From Amphritea opalescens (GTDB lineage: Bacteria; Pseudomonadota; Gammaproteobacteria; Pseudomonadales; Balneatricaceae): 64,000 nt of DNA. A model generated the notes under the pieces. The model saw only the letters and a list, made by a program, of their open reading frames with translations. It was not told the origin of the DNA and searched no databases. Each line of letters begins with the position of its first letter. Positions within the stretch are counted from its first letter, which is position 1. Below are positions 40,912-49,549 of the stretch, in pieces. The position numbers and the translations under genes were made by a program. Where the stretch lies: assembly GCF_003957515.1 (NCBI RefSeq), contig NZ_RQXW01000022.1, forward strand, positions 1 through 64,000, written 5' to 3'.

Positions 40912-43374
40912 TCAGTGCCGTTGTAGCTGGCTGAAACCACTTTTACGGTGACTGATCAGGGTGCTGAGGGTAAACAGTGCGGTGCCTGCGAGTGGCAGTA
41001 AGATCCAGATGCTGGGGTGTAGAATGACGGGTAACTCCAGTAGCCGAGAACTGATCAGCCCCGTCACTATCTCGGTGAGTAGCGCGGCCATCATGCCGCT
41101 AGCAAAGCCGAGCAGGGCAAACTCTAAGATATCCAATTGCCGAGTCTGTGCGGGGGTGCTGCCAAGCACCTGTAGCAAGGCATTTTCATGACGGCGTTGC
41201 TCCAGCTCTTGATAGACCAGTAATTGCACCAACACTAAGCCGGCACTGAGGGTTAGTCCAAGAATCAGGGTCGATGCTTGAATCAAGCGGTCGATCAGCG
41301 TGCTGGCCTGTTCAATCCATTGGCTGACATCGATCAGCGTGAGGGACGGGAATTGCCGTAGCAGCTCACGGCTGAGCCCTGCATGTTCTTCACCTAAGCG
41401 GAAGCTGGTGATATAGGTCTGTGGATAGTTTTGTAACACGCCAGGGCTGAATATCATGTAGAAGTTGGGCCGGAACGAACGCCACTCTACTTTGCGGATA
41501 CTGCTAATCGTGGCGCTAAAGGCTTGTCCTGCGACTTCAAAACCGATTTTATCCCCTAAGGTTAAACCTAAATTTGTGGCGAGTTCTTGCTCGATGGAGA
41601 TCAAACTCTCTTGGCTGTCTTCGGCCCACCAATCCCCCGCTAGTAGTTCATTATGTGCCGGTGCCGTGGCGGACCAGCTCAGGTTGAGTTCTCTTTTTAG
41701 CGCGTTATTTTGCATCTGCTGTGGACTCAAGACCGCCTCGGGTGGTTGATCATTGATCAGGGTGATGCGCCCCCGAATCATAGGGTACAGCGTGGTATCG
41801 ATGCCCGCCTCGGTAAGAAATTGACTAAGGGGTTGCAGCTCCCAGGGTTGGATGTTGATCACAAACTGGTTCGGCGTATTAACCGGTAGTTGCGCCCGCC
41901 AGCGATTAACCAGTTCCGTTTGGCTGAGTAGCAGGCTGCTGAATAGGGTGAGTAGCAGGCACATAATCCCCAATTGTATACGATGCCATTGGCGCTGCTG
42001 TCGCAACCGGTAACTGAGTAAGCGCCCGAGTCGAAAACGGCGGGCGAGTAGTCGCCCTAGTGGCGGTAGCATCAGGCTGGCGCAGAGGCCCGCCACCAGA
42101 ATCGTCGCCACCGTGAGCAGGATCGCAGCAAGTGCATTAATGATGGAGCCCAGATAGAGGGCGATCACAACGCCAGATAACGCCAGAATAATCAGACGAA
42201 TGGGCCAGCTAAGCCCTTGGTGGCTGAGTTGATCCCGGCGTAACAGACCCATGACCGGAATTCGACTGATACCCATGAGCGGCGCAAACCCGATCAGGAT
42301 GAGTAGTGTCAGGCTGAGTAATGGGCCAATCACTAGCAGCCGGTAGTCGGGTGCGGGGAGGCCGGATGGCAGAATCGTTTGCAGGAGCGAACCGGTTAGT
42401 TGCAGTGCTAAGCCGCTGGCGAGTATCCCCAGGAGCGCGGCACTCGCCCAGCCGAGCATTAGCTTGAAGAGGTATAGGCGCAGCACATGTTGGGGTCTTA
42501 ACCCAAGGCATTGCAGTAGGGCGCTGCGACGATATTGCGCATGGCTGTAACGTCGCAGACTCAAGGTGATCAGTAGACCGCACAGCAGTAAACCGAAGAG
42601 TGAGGTCATGCGTAAAAAACCGGATGCATTTTGCAGTGCACCGGCCGCCAATGGCTGATCCGCATAGACCGACCAAAGCCGTTGCTGCGGGGTCAGATCG
42701 CTATTCAGCTGGGTATAGAAATCGCGCACCGGTGCTTCGGCGCCGCTAAATAGGGTGCGATAGCCGATGCGGCTGCCGGGCTGGATCACCCGCGTGGCGG
42801 CAAGGTCTTGATGGTTGATCAGCAGTTGCGGGCTGAAACTGCGAAAGCCCGTGCCACGATCCGGCGAACTGAGCACTGCTGCAGTGATGGTGAATGTTGC
42901 ATAACCGAGATCGACGGTCGCGCCTACCTGTACACCTAGACGCTCTAAAAGGGATTGCTCGGCCCAGGCGGTGCCTGGTGCGGGGATCGGCGTTGATTGA
43001 GGTGGATCGGTGATGATCTCGCCACGCAGAGGGTATGGGGCATCGACGGCTCTGATGGAGCTCAGTAGCATCTGCTCATCGGTGCTGACCATGGAGGAAA
43101 ACTGCACCACGTCGGTATATTGCAGACCACGTTGCGCGGCTTCTTTACGCAGCGCTTCGGCGATCGGCTGGCTGTCACTGAGGCTCAGATCTGCGCCCAG
43201 CATCGCTGCACTTTGGTGGCTAAGCCCTTTTTCTAACTGATTACCGAGTAGGGTGAGAAAACCCGATAGGGCAGTGGCGAGAAATAGGGCCAAGAGTAAC
43301 GCCCGCCATTCAAAGGTGCGTAGATCGGAGCGGGTTTGTTTTAGGGCTAAGCGAACCAGTTGTTGTGATCTCAT
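40912..43374 (-). CDS. ybbP: FtsX-like ABC transporter permease (YbbP type)
   Basis: An 820-aa inner membrane protein with about ten spans: one near the N-terminus (ALLLALFLATALSGFLTLL), clusters around residues 255-470, and a final group at about 690-805. It has the two FtsX-type halves of the MacB/LolC class, with large periplasmic domains. It is 1 bp away from the ATPase gene upstream, so both form one complex. The E. coli counterpart YbbAP is suspected to act on envelope lipids or to export hydrophobic compounds; the real substrate is not settled. Confidence 0.9.
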   Translation of the reverse strand: MRSQQLVRLALKQTRSDLRTFEWRALLLALFLATALSGFLTLLGNQLEKGLSHQSAAMLGADLSLSDSQPIAEALRKEAAQRGLQYTDVVQFSSMVSTDEQMLLSSIRAVDAPYPLRGEIITDPPQSTPIPAPGTAWAEQSLLERLGVQVGATVDLGYATFTITAAVLSSPDRGTGFRSFSPQLLINHQDLAATRVIQPGSRIGYRTLFSGAEAPVRDFYTQLNSDLTPQQRLWSVYADQPLAAGALQNASGFLRMTSLFGLLLCGLLITLSLRRYSHAQYRRSALLQCLGLRPQHVLRLYLFKLMLGWASAALLGILASGLALQLTGSLLQTILPSGLPAPDYRLLVIGPLLSLTLLILIGFAPLMGISRIPVMGLLRRDQLSHQGLSWPIRLIILALSGVVIALYLGSIINALAAILLTVATILVAGLCASLMLPPLGRLLARRFRLGRLLSYRLRQQRQWHRIQLGIMCLLLTLFSSLLLSQTELVNRWRAQLPVNTPNQFVINIQPWELQPLSQFLTEAGIDTTLYPMIRGRITLINDQPPEAVLSPQQMQNNALKRELNLSWSATAPAHNELLAGDWWAEDSQESLISIEQELATNLGLTLGDKIGFEVAGQAFSATISSIRKVEWRSFRPNFYMIFSPGVLQNYPQTYITSFRLGEEHAGLSRELLRQFPSLTLIDVSQWIEQASTLIDRLIQASTLILGLTLSAGLVLVQLLVYQELEQRRHENALLQVLGSTPAQTRQLDILEFALLGFASGMMAALLTEIVTGLISSRLLELPVILHPSIWILLPLAGTALFTLSTLISHRKSGFSQLQRH

Positions 43375-43375
43375 C

Positions 43376-44062
43376 TTACTGCTCCTGCAGCGTACCGTTA
43401 TGCAGGTAAAGCCGTCGTTGACAGCGCTGCGCTAGAGAGGCGTCGTGAGTGATCAAGATGAGTGTGGTATTCAGTTGGCGATTTAATTCAAATAGTTGCT
43501 CAATGATTTCCGTGCCGGTTTTTTCATCGAGGTTGCCGGTGGGTTCATCGGCAAATAGTAGGCTTGGCTCGGTAGCAAATGCACGGGCGATCGCGACCCG
43601 CTGTTGTTCTCCACCGGATAAGCGGGCGGGGGTATGCTGGTGGCGATGACTCAGCCCAACACGGTCGAGCCAGTAGCCCGCCTGTTGTGCTGGGTTGGGA
43701 TGGCCCTGTATCTCTAGGGCTAGCTGTACATTGTCGAGGGCGCTGAGTTCCGGTAACAGTTGAAAGGACTGAAATACAAAGCTGATATGATTGGCGCGTA
43801 GTTCCGCACGGGAAGCCTCATCGAGTCCGGTCAGTGGTTGGCCGAGTAACTCAATGGTGCCTTCGCTAGGCTCATCAAGCCCGGCTAAAATGCTCAGTAG
43901 GGTCGATTTTCCGGCACCGGATGGGCCTATGATGGCAACACTTTCGCCCGCATCGGCGCGGATGTTGATATGATTGAAAATATTCAGTCCACCACGTTCA
44001 TCTGGAAACGTTTTAGCAAGATCGGTGGCAATCAAAACGGAACGGGGTTCAGGAGTCAACAT
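43376..44062 (-). CDS. ybbA: ABC transporter ATP-binding protein (YbbA type)
   Basis: A 228-aa ATPase of the MacB/LolD class. Walker [11 protein letters not shown]-loop [10 protein letters not shown], signature [13 protein letters not shown], Walker [13 protein letters not shown] and switch His in ILITHD are all visible. It drives the FtsX-like permease encoded directly downstream. The start codon at 44060-44062 shares its bases with the tesA start on the opposite strand (CATG), so the two genes are divergent with overlapping starts, as in the tesA/ybbA pair of E. coli. Confidence 0.93.
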   Translation of the reverse strand: MLTPEPRSVLIATDLAKTFPDERGGLNIFNHINIRADAGESVAIIGPSGAGKSTLLSILAGLDEPSEGTIELLGQPLTGLDEASRAELRANHISFVFQSFQLLPELSALDNVQLALEIQGHPNPAQQAGYWLDRVGLSHRHQHTPARLSGGEQQRVAIARAFATEPSLLFADEPTGNLDEKTGTEIIEQLFELNRQLNTTLILITHDASLAQRCQRRLYLHNGTLQEQ

Positions 44063-44678
44063 GGCATCTCTATTTGGAATCGGCTTATTACTTTTGTCTA
44101 GCTTAGCATGGAGTAGTTCAATTTTAGTGATGGGTGACAGTCTTTCTGCGGCCTATGGTATTCCTGTTAAACAGGGCTGGGTCACACTGCTGGAGGAGCG
44201 TTTAGCGCAGACTCACCCAGACTATAGCCTGGTGAATGCCAGTATTAGTGGCGAGACCACCCACGGAGGTCTTACGCGTCTGCCGGCCGCGTTGGATCAG
44301 TATAAGCCAACATTGGTGGTACTGGAGTTGGGCGCTAATGACGGACTGCAGGGTGCGCCGTTGAAGGTGATTGAAAACAACCTGAACCAGTTGGTCAATC
44401 AGGTACAAGCGACGGGGGCGTCGGTGTTGTTAATGGAGATGCGTATTCCACCGAATTATGGGCCCCGTTATAGCGATGGCTTTACCGCGCTGTTTAGCCG
44501 AGTCGCGGCGCAACATGATATTCCGTTGGTGCCATTTTTTATGGCGTCGGTGGCGTTGCAGCCCGAGTTGATGCAGGCGGATGGTCTACACCCTAAAGCA
44601 GCGGCTCAACCGGCTCTGCTGGATCAGGTGTGGCCGGTGCTAGAGGGTCTGCTTCAGGCTCCATCTTCAGCGGAATAA
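44061..44678 (+). CDS. tesA: arylesterase/lysophospholipase, SGNH family (TesA)
   Basis: A 205-aa periplasmic hydrolase with a signal peptide over about residues 1-18 (ending AWSSS). It has the SGNH blocks: VMGDSLSAAYG with the catalytic Ser, ASISGETTHGGL, LELGANDGLQG and the final catalytic pair in DGLHP. TesA acts as a thioesterase, esterase and lysophospholipase. AGGAG at 44051-44055 supports the ATG at 44061; the frame upstream lies antisense inside ybbA. Its last 86 bp overlap the 3' end of the convergent kinase gene. Confidence 0.94.
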   Translation: MASLFGIGLLLLSSLAWSSSILVMGDSLSAAYGIPVKQGWVTLLEERLAQTHPDYSLVNASISGETTHGGLTRLPAALDQYKPTLVVLELGANDGLQGAPLKVIENNLNQLVNQVQATGASVLLMEMRIPPNYGPRYSDGFTALFSRVAAQHDIPLVPFFMASVALQPELMQADGLHPKAAAQPALLDQVWPVLEGLLQAPSSAE

Positions 44679-46350
44679 TGGCAATAATCCTTGTGCCCTG
44701 GTCATGGTTTTTACTGATCTGAAAGTAACCATCTAATGCTCTAACTCGCTCGCGCATACCGATCAGACCGAAGCCCTTTTTAAAGGCTTCGGCTTTGATA
44801 TCAAAACCACAGCCATCATCGCTGATCATCAACTCTAAGCGATCACCACTGATATTCTTTCGTTGGCCCTCGCTGGTGCGGCGGATATCTAGCCAGACAT
44901 TACGTGCCTGATGGGCGTATTTAATAATGTTGCTAAAGGCCTCCTGAGTCAGCCGGAACAGGGTGATATTGTAATCTTCTGACATCTCGTTTAATGGGCC
45001 ACTAAAGTCTGCATGCAGGGTGATGCCGTGCTCGGTAAAACGGTTGGAGATGATGCACTCCTGAATGGCATCAACTAGACCTAAATCATCCAGTGCGGAG
45101 GGGCGCAGCGAGCGCATCATACCGTAGGTGACGTCATAGATATTCTGGGCGATCGCATCAATGGAATCTGCAGTTTGATTCACGAGGCTGCTTTCTTCCG
45201 GGTGGGTGCGTTTTAGTATCTTGGCATCGGTACGAATCGCTGTCAGCGACTGGCCTAACTCGTCGTGTAGTTCGCGGGCGAGATTGCGACGTTCCCGTTC
45301 CTGAACAGCCAGTACCTGATGGGTGAGCCGTCGATTTTCGGTCAGCTGTTCGTTCAGTTCTACGGTGCGTTTATGGATGCGATTTTCCAGCTGTTGACGC
45401 TCATGCTCCAATGTTTCATAGACCGAGGAGTGCTCTATGGCGGATTGCACTTTCTGGCGTAGATAGGCGGTTAGCATAAAATAGAATGCGAGCGAGGTGG
45501 ATATCAGTATGAGTAGCATCCCGAGGTTAATATCCTTCGGCCCGATTTGATGCACGAGGCTTAGCTTAAATGACTGCCCAAAGCGGTTAACGGTGCGCTG
45601 CTCTTTCAGCACCGGAAGCCATGAGAATGTTTTTTTATCGGTGGAAACATACTGCTCAATAATATCACCTTGATCGTTCATCAGGCTGATACTGGCATGC
45701 TCAGAGAGAAAACTGGTGGTTGGCAGCATGCCCTGCGTATTGATAATCAAGGAAGCGATATAGAGGTGTTCGGGGGTTTGTTCGGTATCACGCTCAAAAA
45801 AGGCTAAAAACAGCCCATAGCCGCTTTTGTTATGGTCCAGCGGGAAGGGTGGAGATGTCACTGGCTGATGATATTGACGGGCGAAACGGATCGTTTCAGC
45901 AAAAAGCGGCTCCGCTAGTAGATCTTTATTGAGCAGATAACGGGTATCCGAATTTAGGGGTTCGACAAAGGTCACGGGGAAGCGGACATTATAGTCAGTA
46001 TTGGTTGGGTCTATGTTGTAGTTGGTGGATGCACCGTAGCTGATACTTAAAGGGGGGAGTTGGTGTTGAATCTGCAGTCTTTCGATGTGTGGATATCGTT
46101 TGCGCATCTCATTGGCAAAACGGCGAATCACCGCATCGTTTTCAGGGTCAGCGGAGACTAATACGGTGAAGTTCTGTAACAGAACCTCATTGATATAGGT
46201 TTTTTCATAGATAGATGAATAGACAAAATGGGCATCATTGCTGAGTTTTTTTTGCAGTCGATCATAATCAGAGGCGAGGCTAATACTCAACATGAGTAAG
46301 GTCAGCAAGAACCAAATCGTGGTGGTAAGCGGGAAATAGCTTTTTTGCAT
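44593..46350 (-). CDS. orphan NarX/LuxR-system-type sensor histidine kinase
   Basis: A 585-aa inner membrane kinase. Spans are at about residues 9-28 and 285-305 around a large periplasmic sensor region of about 255 residues that I cannot assign. The cytoplasmic part has a coiled coil and a HisKA_3 domain (RERRNLARELHDELGQSLTAI with the phospho-His) and a HATPase domain (FRLTQEAFSNIIKYA, DDGCGFD, GFGLIGMRERV). Such kinases pair with LuxR-type regulators, but none is nearby. The ATG at 46350 is chosen because the longer frame would run through the sodB terminator. The last 28 codons overlap tesA antisense and encode an acidic, Pro-rich tail. Confidence 0.87.
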   Translation of the reverse strand: MQKSYFPLTTTIWFLLTLLMLSISLASDYDRLQKKLSNDAHFVYSSIYEKTYINEVLLQNFTVLVSADPENDAVIRRFANEMRKRYPHIERLQIQHQLPPLSISYGASTNYNIDPTNTDYNVRFPVTFVEPLNSDTRYLLNKDLLAEPLFAETIRFARQYHQPVTSPPFPLDHNKSGYGLFLAFFERDTEQTPEHLYIASLIINTQGMLPTTSFLSEHASISLMNDQGDIIEQYVSTDKKTFSWLPVLKEQRTVNRFGQSFKLSLVHQIGPKDINLGMLLILISTSLAFYFMLTAYLRQKVQSAIEHSSVYETLEHERQQLENRIHKRTVELNEQLTENRRLTHQVLAVQERERRNLARELHDELGQSLTAIRTDAKILKRTHPEESSLVNQTADSIDAIAQNIYDVTYGMMRSLRPSALDDLGLVDAIQECIISNRFTEHGITLHADFSGPLNEMSEDYNITLFRLTQEAFSNIIKYAHQARNVWLDIRRTSEGQRKNISGDRLELMISDDGCGFDIKAEAFKKGFGLIGMRERVRALDGYFQISKNHDQGTRIIAIIPLKMEPEADPLAPATPDPAEPVEPLL

Positions 46351-46433
46351 AGTGGCGTGGTTCCGTGACCATATGATGAAATCCGTATCATCCGCTAAGT
46401 GTAGTCTATTTCTCTGGATGCTAAAACTGACGC

Positions 46434-46462
46434 AAAAAAAAGACACCCAGTAGGTGCCTTTT
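46434..46462 (-). terminator. terminator of sodB
   Basis: GACACC and GGTGCC flank CAGTA; on the minus strand the stem (one G-T pair) is followed by eight T. Confidence 0.85.
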
Positions 46463-46488
46463 AGCGATATCTTTTAAGATTTCACGAA

Positions 46489-47073
46489 TTAACCAGCAAA
46501 GTTTTGGTTAACAAAGTCCCAGTTGACCAGAGCCCAGAAGCCTTTCAGGTAGTCAGGACGTACATTGCGGTAATCAATGTAGTAAGCGTGTTCCCACAGA
46601 TCAACGGTCAGCAGTGCAGTTTGGCCATTGGTCATCGGCGTGCCAGCATTGCTGGTGTTAACGATTTCAATAGAACCGTCAGCGTTTTTCACTAACCAAG
46701 TCCAGCTAGAACCGAAGTTGTTAACCGCTTTGTCGTTAAGTTCTTCTTGGAATGCAGCAAAAGAACCCCACTTAGCGTTGATTGCATCAGCAATAGCGCC
46801 AGTTGGCTCACCGCCACCGTTTGGTGACAGGCAGTTCCAGTAGAAAGTGTGGTTCCAGATCTGAGCGGCATTGTTGAATACGCCGCCAGCTGGAGCTGAC
46901 TTGATGATCTCTTCTAGAGATTTTGTTTCGTATTCAGTACCTGGGATCAGACCGTTCAGTTTAACCACATAAGTGTTGTGGTGTTTACCGTGATGGTAGT
47001 CGAGAGTTTCGGCAGAGATGTGTGGTTCCAGTGCATCTTTGGCGAATGGCAGTGCTGGCAGTTCAAAGCTCAT
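46489..47073 (-). CDS. sodB: iron superoxide dismutase
   Basis: A 194-aa cytoplasmic enzyme that turns superoxide into oxygen and hydrogen peroxide. It closely follows E. coli SodB: MSFELPALPFAKDALEPHIS, the metal ligands His in YHHGKHHNTYV and in NHTFYWNC, and Asp and His in the signature DLWEHAYYIDY. The AAQIWNHTFYW and GGVFNNAAQ details are of the iron form rather than manganese. There is no signal peptide. Single gene with its own terminator. Confidence 0.97.
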   Translation of the reverse strand: MSFELPALPFAKDALEPHISAETLDYHHGKHHNTYVVKLNGLIPGTEYETKSLEEIIKSAPAGGVFNNAAQIWNHTFYWNCLSPNGGGEPTGAIADAINAKWGSFAAFQEELNDKAVNNFGSSWTWLVKNADGSIEIVNTSNAGTPMTNGQTALLTVDLWEHAYYIDYRNVRPDYLKGFWALVNWDFVNQNFAG

Positions 47074-47121
47074 AGTTAATTACCTTTTATAGTGTCAGGA
47101 TCAGCATAGATTGTGAAATTG

Positions 47122-47147
47122 TTATATAAACCAGGGTATTTATATAA
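47122..47147. promoter_or_regulatory. AT-rich inverted repeat upstream of sodB
   Basis: TTATATAAA and TTTATATAA are perfect inverted copies around CCAGGGTA, 49-74 bp before the sodB ATG. Could be an operator or overlapping -10 boxes. Confidence 0.4.
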
Positions 47148-47371
47148 GGTCTTGATAAGAATAATTCAAGCGTCGTTGATCCGTGGAAGCCGAATCATAG
47201 CACCCTTATACAAGGTTTTCATCGCATTGTTAATGCTTAGGTACGCCGTTGGAATCGGCAGGTTGGTTGGCAGCATCAGACTAAAGTTATCTGACAGATG
47301 TTACGGAACTGTTAGAATCAAGGCTCTTTCAATGAATCAAATAATGATAACAAGACAGGTGTTGATAGGTT

Positions 47372-47653
47372 ATGGGTAAAGTGTTTCTCTGGATTTCTGC
47401 AGTGCTGTTAGTGGTTTTTTTCGTTAAAACGCAGTATCTGACATCCTCAACGTGGGAGCCCTTTAAGCAAGGCTGTATGGCTGGTGGTACGGCGACTGAA
47501 GCGCAATGTAGCTGCCTATCGGATTATGTGCATAAGCATTTTAGTGATAATGACGTCGAGCGGATTATGGCAGGGTCGATTACTGATCCGGCGATGAAGC
47601 AAAAGGTAGAAGGGATAGTGCGGGTCGGTGCGCGGCAGTGCAAAGCGCCCTAG
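47372..47653 (+). CDS. small membrane-anchored or secreted Cys-containing protein
   Basis: A 93-aa protein I do not recognise. Residues 4-19 form a hydrophobic segment (VFLWISAVLLVVFFVK) that is either an uncleaved anchor or a signal peptide. The rest is soluble with four Cys: C35, C46, C48 and C90, with a CSC pair, which suggests a disulfide-bonded or metal-binding periplasmic domain. The AGG five nt before the ATG is a weak ribosome site. It lies between divergent sodB and convergent nudE. Confidence 0.7.
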   Translation: MGKVFLWISAVLLVVFFVKTQYLTSSTWEPFKQGCMAGGTATEAQCSCLSDYVHKHFSDNDVERIMAGSITDPAMKQKVEGIVRVGARQCKAP

Positions 47654-47673
47654 GAAACTATCAGCGATGATAC

Positions 47674-47706
47674 AAAAAAGCCCTGAAGTTAACGCTTCAG
47701 GGCTTT
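47674..47706. terminator. terminator between small Cys protein and nudE
   Basis: GCCCTGAAG (47680-47688) and CTTCAGGGC (47695-47703), with six A on the left, so strongest for the minus-strand nudE, and TTT on the right. Confidence 0.85.
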
Positions 47707-47769
47707 GTCGTTAATGGCTTGTGTTTATTTATGGTTGCTAGCCGATGACTCGGTCGATGGGGCCAGTAT

Positions 47770-48321
47770 TTATACCTGCGCCTTACGTAGCTGATCTCTC
47801 ACCATATAGAGTGCGGCAATCGCCCGTCCTTCGGAAAAATCATCTCGACTAAAGAGCTCATCCAGTTGATCGAGTGGCCAGTGTGTCACTTCCATCTCTT
47901 CGGGTTCGTCACCGGGTAAGCGGCAAGGGTATAAGCCTTGGGCCAATACCACCGTGATTTTGTGGCCCATGTAGTTGGGCGCTGACGTCATCTCTTTAAT
48001 GATTTCTAACCGCTCGGCGCCGAATCCCGCTTCCTCTTTAAGTTCGCGATTGGCGGCTTGCAGCGCATCTTCGCCGGGATCGATCAAGCCTTTAGGCAGC
48101 GTCAGCAGATAATCCTCGATGCCAGCCGCATACTCCTGAATCAGTAAGACGTTCTGCTGCTCATCGATGGCGGCGATCATGACTGCCCCAAGGCCTCGGC
48201 TGGCGAGTCGTTCATAAGTTCTTTCAACCCCATTGGAAAAGCGTAGGTCAATCTCTTCAACTTGAAATAGACGGCTTTTAGCGGTGGCGGTTACCTTCAA
48301 AATATCCGGTTTTACAGGCAT
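47770..48321 (-). CDS. nudE: ADP compounds hydrolase NudE
   Basis: A 183-aa Nudix hydrolase acting on ADP-ribose, NADH and diadenosine compounds. The Nudix box is GLIDPGEDALQAANRELKEE plus AGFG, with all Glu residues needed for magnesium. The start VTATAKSRLFQVEEIDLRFSNG and the region YAAGIEDYLLTLPKG match NudE. It is divergent from yrfG, the same arrangement as in E. coli and Pseudomonas. Confidence 0.93.
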   Translation of the reverse strand: MPVKPDILKVTATAKSRLFQVEEIDLRFSNGVERTYERLASRGLGAVMIAAIDEQQNVLLIQEYAAGIEDYLLTLPKGLIDPGEDALQAANRELKEEAGFGAERLEIIKEMTSAPNYMGHKITVVLAQGLYPCRLPGDEPEEMEVTHWPLDQLDELFSRDDFSEGRAIAALYMVRDQLRKAQV

Positions 48322-48389
48322 ACTGGATCATTCCTCGTCATTCAGTGACAAATCTAACCTAATACTAACCTGCAGCTTTGACTTTTTAT

Positions 48390-49040
48390 ATGGATTGGAA
48401 AAATATTGATACGGTGTTGCTCGATATGGATGGCACCCTGCTGGATCTACATTTTGATACCTATTTCTGGCTGAAGCATCTTCCGGTCCGTTATGCCGAG
48501 CTGCATAGTATGGATCATGACGTCGCCCAGCAGTGGCTGCATAAGCGTATTATGCAGGAACAGGGCACGCTGAATTGGTACTGTTTGGATTACTGGTCCG
48601 AAGAGCTGGGTGTCGATATCAAAGGGCTGAAACGTGAAATTCGTGAGCGTATCGCCTTTCGACCCCATGTGCATGATTTTCTAGCGCATCTGCAGGCGGA
48701 AGGCATTCGGCGGGTGATCGTGACCAATGCCCACCGGGATAGCTTATCCCTTAAGCTGGAGGAGACCGACTTAGATCAGTTGGTTGATGGTATTATCTGC
48801 TCCCATGATTACCGGGTAGCGAAAGAGCAGCAGGCCTTCTGGCATCGGTTGCAGGAAGATGAGCCGTTTGATCCCGCGCGTACGCTGTTGGTGGATGACA
48901 GCTTGGCGGTGCTCGCATCGGCTAGGCAATATGGCATCGCTTATCTGCTGAGTATTATTCAGCCGGATAGTCAGCAGGCTGGTCGCGACATTACAGATTT
49001 TAGTGCTATTACCCATTTCGATGAGTTGATGAAACGATAG
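48390..49040 (+). CDS. yrfG: GMP/IMP nucleotidase YrfG
   Basis: A 216-aa HAD-type phosphatase that in E. coli dephosphorylates purine nucleotides. Motif I LLDMDGTLLDL with the nucleophile Asp, the QGTLNWYCLDYWSEELG stretch shared with YrfG, motif II VTNAH and the motif IV DDS (TLLVDDSLAVL) are present. The ATG at 48390 (MDWKNIDTVLLDMDGTLL) is chosen; a TTG at 48378 would add four residues. Neither has a good ribosome site. First gene of the yrfG-hslR-hslO block. Confidence 0.93.
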   Translation: MDWKNIDTVLLDMDGTLLDLHFDTYFWLKHLPVRYAELHSMDHDVAQQWLHKRIMQEQGTLNWYCLDYWSEELGVDIKGLKREIRERIAFRPHVHDFLAHLQAEGIRRVIVTNAHRDSLSLKLEETDLDQLVDGIICSHDYRVAKEQQAFWHRLQEDEPFDPARTLLVDDSLAVLASARQYGIAYLLSIIQPDSQQAGRDITDFSAITHFDELMKR

Positions 49041-49451
49041 ATGAATAAACAGACGCATAATCGATCAGATGTTCAGGAACAGAAAGTTCGCTTAGATAAA
49101 TGGCTCTGGGCCGCCCGTTTTTTTAAAACCCGAGGCGCGGCGAAAGAAGCTGTCGAGGGGGGCAAAGTCCACTATCAGGGGCAGCGCGCTAAGTGTAGCC
49201 GCATCGTCGAACTGGGGGCTAAGCTGGTCATTCGTCAGGGGTTGGATGAAAAAACCGTGATTATCGAGGCGATCTCTGATCAACGTCGCGGTGCACCTGA
49301 AGCTCAGTTGTTATATCAGGAAACCGAACAGAGCATAAAGTCGCGTGAAGATAGCGCGGCGTTACGCAAAGAGATGCGCGGCAATGTCGCCCCAGATCAC
49401 CGCCCAAATAAGAAAGATCGGCGCAAGATTATCCAGTTTAAGGATCGCTAG
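49041..49451 (+). CDS. hslR: ribosome-associated heat shock protein Hsp15
   Basis: A 136-aa RNA-binding protein. The S4 domain lies at residues about 15-75 (VRLDKWLWAARFFKTRGAAK, GGKVHYQGQRAK, VELGAKLVI) and a basic tail follows (RPNKKDRRKIIQFKDR). Hsp15 binds stalled 50S subunits carrying peptidyl-tRNA and helps to recycle them. The ATG follows the yrfG stop without a gap (TAGATG), so the genes are translationally coupled. Confidence 0.94.
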   Translation: MNKQTHNRSDVQEQKVRLDKWLWAARFFKTRGAAKEAVEGGKVHYQGQRAKCSRIVELGAKLVIRQGLDEKTVIIEAISDQRRGAPEAQLLYQETEQSIKSREDSAALRKEMRGNVAPDHRPNKKDRRKIIQFKDR

Positions 49452-49549
49452 ATTTATCGCGATTATGCTAATATTGGCTTTTTATTGGGCTGATAATCTT
49501 ACGACAGCGCCCGATGAGTGACATTTTTAGATAGGTTTCAAGGAATATC

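Noticed and set aside
46351..46446. Longer start of the histidine kinase
   Set aside because: The added residues would be encoded across the sodB terminator and the ATG at 46350 directly precedes a normal first membrane span.
47336..47354. Fur-box-like sequence before the small Cys protein
   Set aside because: About 11 matches over 17 positions, all in the left half; the right half does not fit.
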